DNA of 7,306 nt from positions 1 through 7,306 of the forward strand of contig CABUGR010000047.1 in NCBI GenBank assembly GCA_902491135.1, written 5' to 3'. Position numbers and translations under genes: made by a program. Shown here in pieces: positions 1 to 5,784 of the stretch. How positions within the stretch are numbered: the stretch's first letter is position 1; every line of letters begins with the position of its first letter. The notes under the pieces are model-generated. The model made no database searches, was not told the origin of the DNA, and worked only from the letters and a program-made list of their open reading frames with translations. This DNA comes from an uncultured Collinsella sp. (GTDB lineage: Bacteria > Actinomycetota > Coriobacteriia > Coriobacteriales > Coriobacteriaceae).

Positions 1-103
1 TGGTGGCTGGGGCGAGGGGTTGCGAGGCGGGCAACGTTGCGAGCGACGCAAGGGCGATAAGACCACGCAAGGCCATGACCTTTATCTTGCAGGTGGTTCG
101 CAT
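1..103 (-). CDS. Exported protein, N-terminal fragment (runs off the window)
   Basis: Only the first 34 residues are visible. They look like a Sec signal peptide: a basic start (MRTTCKIKVMALRG), a hydrophobic core (LIALASLATL), then a small-residue stretch (PAS) that could hold the cleavage site, followed by a Pro/Ala-rich segment. Reading from ATG at 103 the frame stays open to the window edge. An AGGAAGG ribosome site lies 12 nt upstream, a rather long spacing. An internal ATG at 76 would leave a shorter but still hydrophobic leader. Nothing visible identifies the mature protein, which could be a lipoprotein-less secreted, cell-wall or periplasm-equivalent protein. The gene points away from everything else in the window, so its function is probably unrelated. 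The assignment as an exported protein is inference from composition only. Confidence 0.5.
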   Translation of the reverse strand, partial: MRTTCKIKVMALRGLIALASLATLPASQPLAPAT

Positions 104-399
104 TGCTTCGCTTTGCCTTCCTGCATTATCATTGCCACTCTGAAGACTAGCGGTTCCGATGTGCAGATTGGTCTGGTTACTTAGCTTTATCTAATGATAG
201 TAAAGGCGTTGTGCCCTGCACAGGTAATGCTACTTTTTCCTACCTGTCCGCTTCTGCATGGATGTGAGCGTGTCATGTTGCTCTGGGGTTTGCTTTGGGG
301 AACAGGGAATGGAAACTGCCTCTATGGAGCATCAAATGGCAAGCATTTCCTTCGACAAGCTGGCGGCCAGCATGGTAGGCTGGGAGAGTACACATTTCC
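104..399. other. Intergenic stretch, no supported gene
   Basis: No reading frame here has both a convincing start and recognisable protein content. A plus-strand frame open from 258 to 686 runs through the IS200 left region and its hairpins and gives arginine/serine-rich sequence without any family resemblance. The stretch should hold the promoter of the leftward exported-protein gene and the left flank of the IS200 element, but I cannot point to either with confidence. Confidence 0.4.
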
Positions 400-536
400 G
401 TTTTGAACGAACTCGTTCTGAAAGAACCCATGTGCCATCATGGCTTCTCGCGGCGGCTCTCTGTTCACAGGCGATCGCAAGGCGATCCCACCGCCTCTGT
501 CGGCAAGCAGACAGGGGAGACGTGGAAGTGCCTAAG

Positions 537-580
537 CCCCCTCGAGATCTGAATCTCACCAAACTCAGATCTCGAGGGGG
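537..580 (+). repeat. Perfect 16-bp inverted repeat upstream of tnpA
   Basis: Arms CCCCCTCGAGATCTGA (537-552) and TCAGATCTCGAGGGGG (565-580) match without mismatch around a 12-nt loop. It lies 111 nt before the GTG start of tnpA. Classical IS200 carries a strong stem-loop in the same place that blocks transcription entering from outside and, in the mRNA, holds transposase translation down. By position this hairpin is a good candidate for that role. No U-tract follows it on either strand, so it is not a standard intrinsic terminator. Confidence 0.75.
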
Positions 581-691
581 TTGTATTCGGGGTGGTTGCG
601 CGTTGAAGGCTATGCCCTTGCATGACGATGGCCGCCTTTCGTCGGATAGGATATGGCTGTTCAGGCCGTATCGCCCGGAAAGGTGACCATC

Positions 692-1147
692 GTGACAAAT
701 CAGGCTAACAGCCTGTCGCACACGAAGTGGATGCGCAAGTACCATATCGTGATCACACTGAAGGATAGGCGAAAAGTAATCGACAATCAGTACCGTAAAT
801 CGCTCGAGGAGATGCTCAGGAAGCTGTGCAGGTACAAGGGGGTCGAGATCCACGAGGGGCATCTGATGCCCGACTACGTCCACATGCTGGTCAGCATACC
901 TCCCAAGCTGAGCGCGTCGAGCTTCATGGGCTACTTCAAGGGCAAGAGCGCGCTGATGATGTTCGACAAGCACGTCAACCTCAAGTACAAGTTCTGCAGC
1001 AGGCGCTTCTGGTCCGAGGACTACTACGTGTCAACCATCGGCCCCAACGAGGTCGCGATTGCCAAGTACATCATGGAGCAGGAGGCCCACGGCATCGTGC
1101 TCGACCGGTTGAGCGGCAAGGAATACGGGGATCCGTTCAAGAAGTGA
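692..1147 (+). CDS. tnpA: IS200-type transposase TnpA (Y1 HUH family), possibly inactive
   Basis: The product is a 151-residue single-strand DNA transposase that excises and inserts the element by tyrosine chemistry. Family signatures are the N-terminal LSHTKWMRKYHIV (8-20), the block IPPKLSASSFMGYFKGKSAL (69-88), RRFW followed by YYV (104-113) and the C-terminal helix with the probable nucleophile Tyr126 (AIAKYIMEQ). I chose the GTG at 692 because AAAGGTGA sits 5 nt upstream and the protein then begins like IS200 TnpA and has its usual length of about 152. The ATG at 653 in the same frame has no comparable ribosome site. Oddity: the metal-binding HUH motif, normally His-x-His in (D)HVHML, reads Tyr62-Val-His64 (codon TAC at 875-877). 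Loss of one metal-ligand histidine would be expected to impair catalysis. Family identity is certain; activity is doubtful. Confidence 0.93.
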   Translation: MTNQANSLSHTKWMRKYHIVITLKDRRKVIDNQYRKSLEEMLRKLCRYKGVEIHEGHLMPDYVHMLVSIPPKLSASSFMGYFKGKSALMMFDKHVNLKYKFCSRRFWSEDYYVSTIGPNEVAIAKYIMEQEAHGIVLDRLSGKEYGDPFKK

Positions 1148-1149
1148 CC

Positions 1150-1297
1150 CCCGAGCCCCTTTAGGGGCAGCCCGGGTAGTACGAACGCCGCTTCAAGCGG
1201 CCCGCGACGAGTAAAGGGCGGCGTCTTGAGACGCTGCCCGCAGCCCTTGGCCTTATAGGCCTGGAGCAAACCACCCTTTTGAAGGGTGATTCATGAT
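1150..1297 (+). ncRNA. Structured IS200 tail, candidate non-coding RNA
   Basis: Between the tnpA stop and the element's right end lie five close-packed hairpins: GCCCCT-TT-AGGGGC (1155-1168); GCCGCTT-C-AAGCGGC (1187-1201); an 11-bp stem with one G·U pair (1216-1239); GGCCT-TAT-AGGCC (1249-1261); and CACCCTT-TTG-AAGGGTG (1272-1288). Only the last is needed as a subterminal transposition hairpin. The rest has no good reading frame, and its dense pairing suggests that the transcript folds. In IS605 relatives the right end encodes the guide (omega) RNA of TnpB, so this may be an omega-RNA-like remnant or an RNA belonging to the TnpA-only element. Pairing is seen in the sequence; an RNA role is inference. 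Confidence 0.35.
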
Positions 1298-1437
1298 TTT
1301 GGTAAATTCTTCTTGCCCTGCTCGGGGAATAACTCGTCGGCTTGCGACATCGGCATGCCTATTTCATTGAATGCCCTCTTTACTTGATTCTTCAAATTCT
1401 CGTCGACGCTCACTTCGGTATTTGCACTTTTCGCCAT
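1291..1437 (-). pseudogene. RelB/DinJ-type antitoxin, truncated by the IS200 element
   Basis: The 48-residue product starts MAKSANTEVSVDENLKNQ and continues through IGMPMSQADELF. This matches the ribbon-helix-helix DNA-binding half of RelB/DinJ antitoxins, in which a short beta strand with VDE precedes LKNQ and a glycine turn (compare E. coli DinJ, RIDEDLKNQ). A clear ribosome site (AGGGAG, 8 nt from ATG 1437) supports expression. The family is usually 85-100 residues. Here the frame ends at a TGA formed by the right end of the IS200 element (1291-1293), just after an LP that may correspond to the conserved LPF. The toxin-binding C-terminal half is missing, and I found no RelE/YafQ-type toxin on the far side of the element. 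The fragment could still bind DNA but should not neutralise a toxin. Confidence 0.65.
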
Positions 1438-1560
1438 GGTGTCTCCCTGTTATTTTCAATGCTTTTGGTGTGCTTGCGTGGAGTTTCCGAGTGATATGCC
1501 GAGTTAGTGAGCTTGAGGAAGATGATGATGTTCTGAAAAGCAGTATTCCGAAGAATAAGA

Positions 1561-1588
1561 GGTCGGGTGTCTAGTGACGATTCCGACC
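1561..1588 (-). terminator. Weak hairpin after the zinc-ribbon pseudogene
   Basis: Read on the minus strand, GGTCGG pairs with CCGACC across a 16-nt loop and is followed by the T-rich TCTTATTCTT. The 6-bp stem and long loop make it a weak candidate intrinsic terminator, placed 24 nt after the stop codon of the decayed zinc-ribbon gene and before the antitoxin gene. Confidence 0.3.
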
Positions 1589-1611
1589 CCCTTGCCTTCT
1601 TCTGGAAAGCT

Positions 1612-1840
1612 CTAGTTGACACCAGGAGCTTTTGGCGCGGACGGCACTCCAGGGGCGCCGGGCGCGGCCGGCGCCCGGAATCGGCTTGGAGCCGTCCAAG
1701 TACGGGGTGAAATCGCACCTGCAGAACGGACGGGCCTTGATGACCATTCCGCCCATAGACTGGATGGTCTTGCCGCATTCCGGTCACTTGTTGACATCGG
1801 CGCCGGCAGCTGCGTCAGTGGAGGTAGGTCTAAAACACAT
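1612..1840 (-). pseudogene. Small zinc-ribbon protein with Pro/Gly/Ala tail, broken
   Basis: An excellent ribosome site (GGAGG, 6 nt before ATG 1840) leads into MCFRPTSTDAAAGADVNK and then an in-frame TGA (1786-1784) exactly where the first cysteine of a CPECG zinc knuckle should be. The frame resumes with PECGKTIQSMGGMVIKA, RPFCRC (where CPxC is expected) and DFTPYLDGSKPIP. A shift by one base, probably an extra G in CCGGGC, then joins the repetitive tail APAAPGAPGVPSAPKAPGVN, which ends at TAG 1614-1612. Repaired, the protein would be about 76 residues. The nonsense codon, the frameshift and the Cys-to-Arg change in the second knuckle all point to decay. A selenocysteine reading of the TGA is possible in principle but fits poorly with the other lesions. 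The gene lies downstream of the MFS gene on the same strand and resembles the two Met-Cys mini-proteins further right. The role of the family is unknown to me. Confidence 0.7.
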
Positions 1841-1858
1841 AGTTTCCTCCTTTGTCGC

Positions 1859-1898
1859 TGAACGACCCAGCGGATTCTGAGTTCAGCTGGGTCGTTCA
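1859..1898 (-). terminator. Strong hairpin between the MFS gene and the zinc-ribbon pseudogene
   Basis: A perfect 13-bp inverted repeat (TGAACGACCCAGC / GCTGGGTCGTTCA) with a 14-nt loop lies 90 nt after the MFS stop codon. On the minus strand it is followed by GCGACAAAGG and the next gene's ribosome site rather than a U-tract. On the plus strand a run of seven T starts 8 nt after it. It may therefore be a U-less terminator, a bidirectional one, or an mRNA-processing or stabilising hairpin inside a two-gene transcript. Confidence 0.5.
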
Positions 1899-1988
1899 AA
1901 ACGTGATTTTTTTAAAATTTCAGGGAGTAGAGTGAGAAGTGCTCCTTGAAATAATGCCCTTGGGTTGCAAAGTTCCTTGTGAAGCCAG

Positions 1989-3206
1989 TTATTCGGCGTC
2001 AGGTGCGGACACTGCGTTGGTGCCCTTCGGGAGGAGCAGCATGAACAGACCGCTGAAAATGACCAGGCAGCCGGTGCCGATCATCAGAGCGACGGGGGAG
2101 CCGGCTCCAAACACGCCAGCCAGCGGTGCGACGATGTATGCGGGAAGCAGGCCAGCGCCGAGGTTTTGCATGCTGGACTGGATGCCGCCGACTGCGCCAA
2201 GATGCTCGGGCTTTACGCCAGGGATGACGGCGGGAAGGGTTTTCCCGATGGGCAGTAGAAGGCCCATGAAGACACCTTGGAGAATGACGATAATGTAGGT
2301 GATTGCGCCAATGGGCAGCTGGAAGATTACGATATTGGAGATGCCCATGAGAAGCGCCGCCACGAAGAAGATGACCTTAAGGTTCTTGGCTTTGGCCAGA
2401 AGAGCTGGCATTGCGACGCCGCCGATGCCAACGGCGACCATGTTCACTGCGCCGATGTTGCCTGCTAAGGCCGGGTCGTTGGTCAGAGCAACGAGACCAG
2501 AGGTCAGGTAGCTGTTCTCAGCAATGGATGCACCGAAGACGAAGAACATGATGAAGGAGATGTACCAGACGTACTTGTTCTTCAAGACTTCGCCCAGATA
2601 CGCGGTCATCGGCTCGCCATCCTTGACCTTTGTCTCTTCCGGATGCGTGCGGCCAAGGAGTGCCCACAGAACAAGACAGCCAACGGTGCAAGCTGTTCCG
2701 ATGATGAATCCGGTCTGGGGGTCGGTCATGAGGGGACCAACCTTCATGGCAATGGCGCCGCCGCCAGCGGTGGCGCCAAGGATGTAGATGCCCATTGCTA
2801 TGGAGGTCCACCTTCCGGGGAACCAAAGCCTGAACAGTTTTGCGGAGTTCGCGTTCAGGGCTGCCAGGGAAAGACCAAGCAGGAAGCTGCCCAAGAGCAG
2901 GATTGGGAAGGACATGCTGGCAGCGCGAATGATTGCGCCGATGCATGCAACGCCAAGACCGATAAGCATGACGAAGCGGATGGACTTACGATCCGCCCAG
3001 GCGCCGCCAACGATGCCGAACAGGAAGCCCGTAATGTACGGGACCGTTGCGAGCGCCGAGAACTGAACGGTGCTCATTCCCACTGCGGGGCTCATGAGCA
3101 GGCCGCCCATGCCCATCGTAATGATCAGCGCAATTTGAAGCAAGCAGTGAGCCAAAAATGCGAGAATAAGGATTACCCAACGGTAACCGTAGACTTTTTC
3201 GTCCAT
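1989..3206 (-). CDS. MFS transporter, 12 membrane segments
   Basis: The 405-residue integral membrane carrier is of the major facilitator superfamily. Twelve hydrophobic stretches are visible, beginning WVILILAFLAHCLLQIALII (10-29). They fall into two halves separated by a charged central loop with RTHPEETKVKDGEP. The MFS motif A between segments 2 and 3 is present in a variant form, GGAWADRKSIR (67-77). The start at 3206 is set by GGAGGAGG, 4 nt upstream. An upstream in-frame extension of 44 residues to 3338 is polar and lacks a ribosome site, so I reject it. The gene is divergent from the Moco oxidoreductase operon. Transporters of this kind often accompany Moco dehydroxylase-like enzymes in Eggerthellaceae, so uptake of the enzyme's substrate or export of its product is likely. 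The substrate cannot be read from the sequence; nitrate/nitrite-type or organic-anion MFS families are alternatives. Confidence 0.9.
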   Translation of the reverse strand: MDEKVYGYRWVILILAFLAHCLLQIALIITMGMGGLLMSPAVGMSTVQFSALATVPYITGFLFGIVGGAWADRKSIRFVMLIGLGVACIGAIIRAASMSFPILLLGSFLLGLSLAALNANSAKLFRLWFPGRWTSIAMGIYILGATAGGGAIAMKVGPLMTDPQTGFIIGTACTVGCLVLWALLGRTHPEETKVKDGEPMTAYLGEVLKNKYVWYISFIMFFVFGASIAENSYLTSGLVALTNDPALAGNIGAVNMVAVGIGGVAMPALLAKAKNLKVIFFVAALLMGISNIVIFQLPIGAITYIIVILQGVFMGLLLPIGKTLPAVIPGVKPEHLGAVGGIQSSMQNLGAGLLPAYIVAPLAGVFGAGSPVALMIGTGCLVIFSGLFMLLLPKGTNAVSAPDAE

Positions 3207-3330
3207 AAATCCTCCTCCGTAATTAGGACGTTGGTTCTGTTGAGGTGAAGTTTCCCCCCTCCACCTCCTCTTAGCTTCACTTAGCCAAGTTGCTTTTGCG
3301 GCCGGGCTAGATTTGGGCTCAGCGACACCC

Positions 3331-3339
3331 CGCGGCAAA
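3331..3339 (-). promoter_or_regulatory. Candidate operator TTTGCCGCG facing the MFS gene
   Basis: TTTGCCGCG read on the minus strand lies 124 nt before the MFS ATG. The same nine bases occur facing the oxidoreductase at 3389-3397, and a one-base-longer variant occurs before the second oxidoreductase. Recurrence and orientation suggest a regulator site; this is inference. Confidence 0.4.
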
Positions 3340-3388
3340 GGCTACTTTAACTTGATTCGCAGTTTAGAAAAAATGAGACTGTGCTTCA

Positions 3389-3397
3389 TTTGCCGCG
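3389..3397 (+). promoter_or_regulatory. Candidate operator TTTGCCGCG facing the first Moco enzyme
   Basis: TTTGCCGCGAT begins at 3389, leaving 108 nt between the nine-base core and ATG 3506. It forms a perfect inverted pair with the copy at 3331-3339 across 49 nt, which could let one regulator act on both divergent promoters. Confidence 0.42.
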
Positions 3398-3451
3398 ATA
3401 GTCAAAATTGCATTCGAAATTGAGCAGATTGGCCAAAGCCAGGCTCCATCA

Positions 3452-3473
3452 GATTTTTTAATATGAAAAAATC
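3452..3473 (+). repeat. AT-rich inverted repeat before the Moco operon
   Basis: GATTTTTT (3452-3459) and AAAAAATC (3466-3473) pair perfectly around AATATG. It ends 32 nt before ATG 3506, where a promoter -10 region, operator half-sites or a leader hairpin could lie. The A/T richness stands out against the surrounding DNA. Confidence 0.45.
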
Positions 3474-3505
3474 GTATGCTGTCTAACCTAAGAGAGAGGA
3501 AAGCC

Positions 3506-5782
3506 ATGGCTGAGGTATTTGAATGGAAGACCGAGCGTGATGACGAGACGATCATCAGGACTCACGCTTGGTCGCCGCCAGGGTGTCATCCCGTGGGTTG
3601 CGGTCTTCAGCTTCATGTGAAGGACGGAAAGATCGTCAAGGTTGAGGGTGAACCATCCCACCCTATCACCCGCGGCGCTCTGTGCCCCCGTTGCTTGGCT
3701 CTTAAGGAGTTCATTTATCATCCTGATCGCGTTATCTATCCCCAAAAGAGAGCTCGTGAGGATCGCGGCCTCGACAAATGGGAGCGCATCACTTGGGATG
3801 AGGCCTATGATATTATCGAGACCAACGCGAAGCGCATTATCGCCGAGTACGGCGAGGAGGCCATCATGGTCTTCGGCGGAACTGGACGTCAGGCGAACAC
3901 CTATTACCCCCTGATGGCATTCATGGTCTTCGGCTCGCCCAATGCATGCTACGCCCAGTCTGGCTGGTCTTGCTATGGCCCGCGTGCCACCATCACCGCG
4001 CATCTCATGGGTGGCGGCTATCCCGAGATCGACAATGCTTGCCGTTATGCTGACCGTTACGATCATCCCGGTTGGGAAGCTCCCAAGTACATCCTCATGT
4101 GGGGCAAGGAGCCGCTGAAGTCCAACCCCGATGGCTTCTGGGGCCACTCTGTGATCGACCTCATGCGTCGCGGAACCAAGCTGATCTGCGTTGACCCCCG
4201 TATCCACTGGCTCGCTTCTCGCGCCGAGCAGGTCGTTCAGCTTCGTCCGGGTACTGACACTGCGCTGGCTCTCGCCATGCTTAACCACATTGTTGAGAAC
4301 GACCTCTACGATCACGACTTCGTTGATAGGTGGTGCTACGGCTTCGATGAGTTTGCCGAGCGCGTAAGGCAGTATCCGCCTTCGTGGGCTGCCTCCATTT
4401 GCGGCGTCTCCGAAGAGCAGATTATCGACGTTGCAACGAAGTTCGCAACCGAGAAGCATAGCGCTTTGGGTTGGGGTCTCGCAGTCGATCAGAATCCCAA
4501 CGGCGTTCAACTCGCTCAGTCTCTTCTGAGCCTGCTTGCCATCACCGGCAACCTCGACGAGCCTGGCGGATGCACGCTCGGTACGCCCATTGCTGGCGAT
4601 GACGACCCGGCCCGCGATATGGCTAATTGGGGCTTTGAAGCCGGCGTTCTGAAGCCCGAGGTGTGGGAGAAGCGCCTTGGCGCAAAGGAATACCCTGGTT
4701 TCTCCACGATTATGAACCAGTGCCACCCCGACTTCACCCTGAACGCAATGCAGACGGGCGAGTACAAGTGCCGCATGGCATACTTCCACAGCTCCAATGT
4801 CGTCTCTGGCGCAATCGCAGCACAGCCCGACAAGTGGTACGAGGCTTTGAAGGACGTCGACTTCGCCGTCGCTCAGGAGACCTTCATGAACCCCACGGCA
4901 ATGGCTCTGGCAGACGTTTTCCTGCCCCTGACCACCTTCGCCGAGCACAACGGCCATGTTCAGCCCCACTACGGTCTGAACGCTGCCTTCGAGGCTGCTA
5001 TCAACAAAGCTATCACCGTTGGCGAGTGCAAGTGTGACATCGAAATCATGATCGACCTCGGTAAACGCATGCATCCCGACTTCTGGAACCAGTTCGAGAG
5101 CGTCGAGGACTACCTCGAGAAGAGGGTTATCCCCAAGGGCATGACCTTCGACGACTTCCGCAACGCTGGTGTCATCCAGCCCGAAGAGGTTTATCGCAAG
5201 TACGAGAAGGGCATGCTTCGTCCGGACGGCCAGGTCGGCTTCCTGACGAGAACGGGTCGCTTCGAGCTGTACTCGACCGCGTTCCCGCTGTTCGGCGAGG
5301 ATCCGCTGCCCTACTACATGGAGCCGCCGTTCTCTCCGTACAACGAGGAGCTCGATCCGACGATCAAGGAAGAGTACCCGCTCATCCTCACGACCGGCGC
5401 TCGTACTTACGTTTCCTTCCACTCCGAGCACAGGCAGATCGAGAGCCTGCGCGACATGGTGCCCGATCCGCTGCTGGACATCCATCCGACGGATGCAGCG
5501 AAGCTTGGCATCAAGGATGGCGACTGGGTCATGATTGAGAACCAGTTTGGCAAGTGCCGCCAGCGTGCTAACGTTACGCCTACGATTCTTCCCGGCGTCG
5601 TCCATGCTATGCATGCGTGGTGGTACCCCGAGAAGGATCCGAACGCACCCAGCCTGTTCGGTGCATACGAGTCCAATGTCAATACCCTGCTGCCCAACGG
5701 TTACATCGGCAAGATCGGCTTTGGTGACACCTTCAAGGCCAACCTCTGTAAGGTGACCAAGGATGAGAGGATGGAGGTATAA
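3506..5782 (+). CDS. Molybdopterin (Moco/W-co) oxidoreductase with N-terminal [4Fe-4S], dehydroxylase-like
   Basis: The 758-residue catalytic subunit belongs to the DMSO reductase superfamily. The N-terminal iron-sulfur domain has PPGCHPVGCG (24-33) and LCPRC (59-63), then HPDRVIYPQKR (72-82) and KWERITWDEA (91-100), a classic hallmark. The second domain includes SGWSCYGPR (152-160), where Cys156 is the likely metal ligand, and LICVDPR (226-232). The C-terminal molybdopterin-dinucleotide-binding domain begins near EEYPLILTTGAR (about 622). Layout resembles acetylene hydratase, pyrogallol transhydroxylase and the catechol dehydroxylases of Eggerthella and Gordonibacter; the substrate cannot be told. 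No twin-arginine signal is present, so it should act in the cytoplasm. The start follows AGAGAGGAAA at ATG 3506. It is the first gene of an operon with the dicluster protein. The cluster ligands are unusual: CX4C and CX2C instead of CX2CX3C plus one Cys. A patch at about 5215-5490 has different proline codons. Confidence 0.92.
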   Translation: MAEVFEWKTERDDETIIRTHAWSPPGCHPVGCGLQLHVKDGKIVKVEGEPSHPITRGALCPRCLALKEFIYHPDRVIYPQKRAREDRGLDKWERITWDEAYDIIETNAKRIIAEYGEEAIMVFGGTGRQANTYYPLMAFMVFGSPNACYAQSGWSCYGPRATITAHLMGGGYPEIDNACRYADRYDHPGWEAPKYILMWGKEPLKSNPDGFWGHSVIDLMRRGTKLICVDPRIHWLASRAEQVVQLRPGTDTALALAMLNHIVENDLYDHDFVDRWCYGFDEFAERVRQYPPSWAASICGVSEEQIIDVATKFATEKHSALGWGLAVDQNPNGVQLAQSLLSLLAITGNLDEPGGCTLGTPIAGDDDPARDMANWGFEAGVLKPEVWEKRLGAKEYPGFSTIMNQCHPDFTLNAMQTGEYKCRMAYFHSSNVVSGAIAAQPDKWYEALKDVDFAVAQETFMNPTAMALADVFLPLTTFAEHNGHVQPHYGLNAAFEAAINKAITVGECKCDIEIMIDLGKRMHPDFWNQFESVEDYLEKRVIPKGMTFDDFRNAGVIQPEEVYRKYEKGMLRPDGQVGFLTRTGRFELYSTAFPLFGEDPLPYYMEPPFSPYNEELDPTIKEEYPLILTTGARTYVSFHSEHRQIESLRDMVPDPLLDIHPTDAAKLGIKDGDWVMIENQFGKCRQRANVTPTILPGVVHAMHAWWYPEKDPNAPSLFGAYESNVNTLLPNGYIGKIGFGDTFKANLCKVTKDERMEV

Positions 5783-5784
5783 CG

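Larger units (their letters stand above)
400..1297 (+). mobile_element. IS200-type (IS200/IS605 family) insertion element, ends approximate
   Basis: The core is a Y1/HUH transposase gene of the short IS200 type (692-1147). IS200/IS605 elements have no terminal inverted repeats. They carry subterminal hairpins that TnpA recognises as single strands. A hairpin with 7-bp arms (CACCCTT, TTG, AAGGGTG; 1272-1288) followed by ATTCAT fits a right end, which I place near 1294-1297. The left end is less clear: candidate hairpins are GAACGA-AC-TCGTTC (405-418), GATCGC-aag-GCGATC (473-487) and CCTCTGTC/GACAGGGG (494-517, one G·U pair). The span of about 0.9 kb is longer than the roughly 0.7 kb of classical IS200, mainly because of the structured tail after the gene. 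The right end abuts a cut-off antitoxin gene, consistent with insertion into it. No tnpB is present. Confidence 0.7.
3207..3505. promoter_or_regulatory. Divergent regulatory region, MFS gene and Moco operon
   Basis: This 299-bp gap separates two divergent starts and must hold both promoters. It contains a 9-bp inverted pair CGCGGCAAA / TTTGCCGCG (3331-3339 and 3389-3397), an AT-rich 8-bp inverted repeat close to the oxidoreductase start (3452-3473), and a GA/CT-skewed stretch (3242-3280) in the MFS leader. I cannot assign -35 and -10 boxes with confidence. Confidence 0.6.

Noticed and set aside
320..360. Minus-strand residues QLVEGN and, after a one-base shift, LPFDAP, like the end of a DinJ antitoxin left of the IS
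   Set aside because: It needs a frameshift and would duplicate the LP region already present at the end of the right-hand fragment, so it does not join into one antitoxin; it is probably chance.
258..686. 142-codon plus-strand frame left of tnpA
   Set aside because: It crosses the IS200 left region and its hairpins, is Arg/Ser-rich without family likeness, and has no good ribosome site at its first ATG.
653..691. ATG at 653 as the tnpA start
   Set aside because: The 13 extra residues are not part of IS200 TnpA, and the GTG at 692 has a far better ribosome site and gives the family length.
2643..3248. 201-codon plus-strand frame opposite the MFS gene
   Set aside because: It is a shadow of the membrane protein's codons with implausible composition.
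3207..3338. 44-residue N-terminal extension of the MFS protein
   Set aside because: It is polar, has no ribosome site, and overlaps the divergent regulatory region, whereas ATG 3206 has GGAGGAGG.
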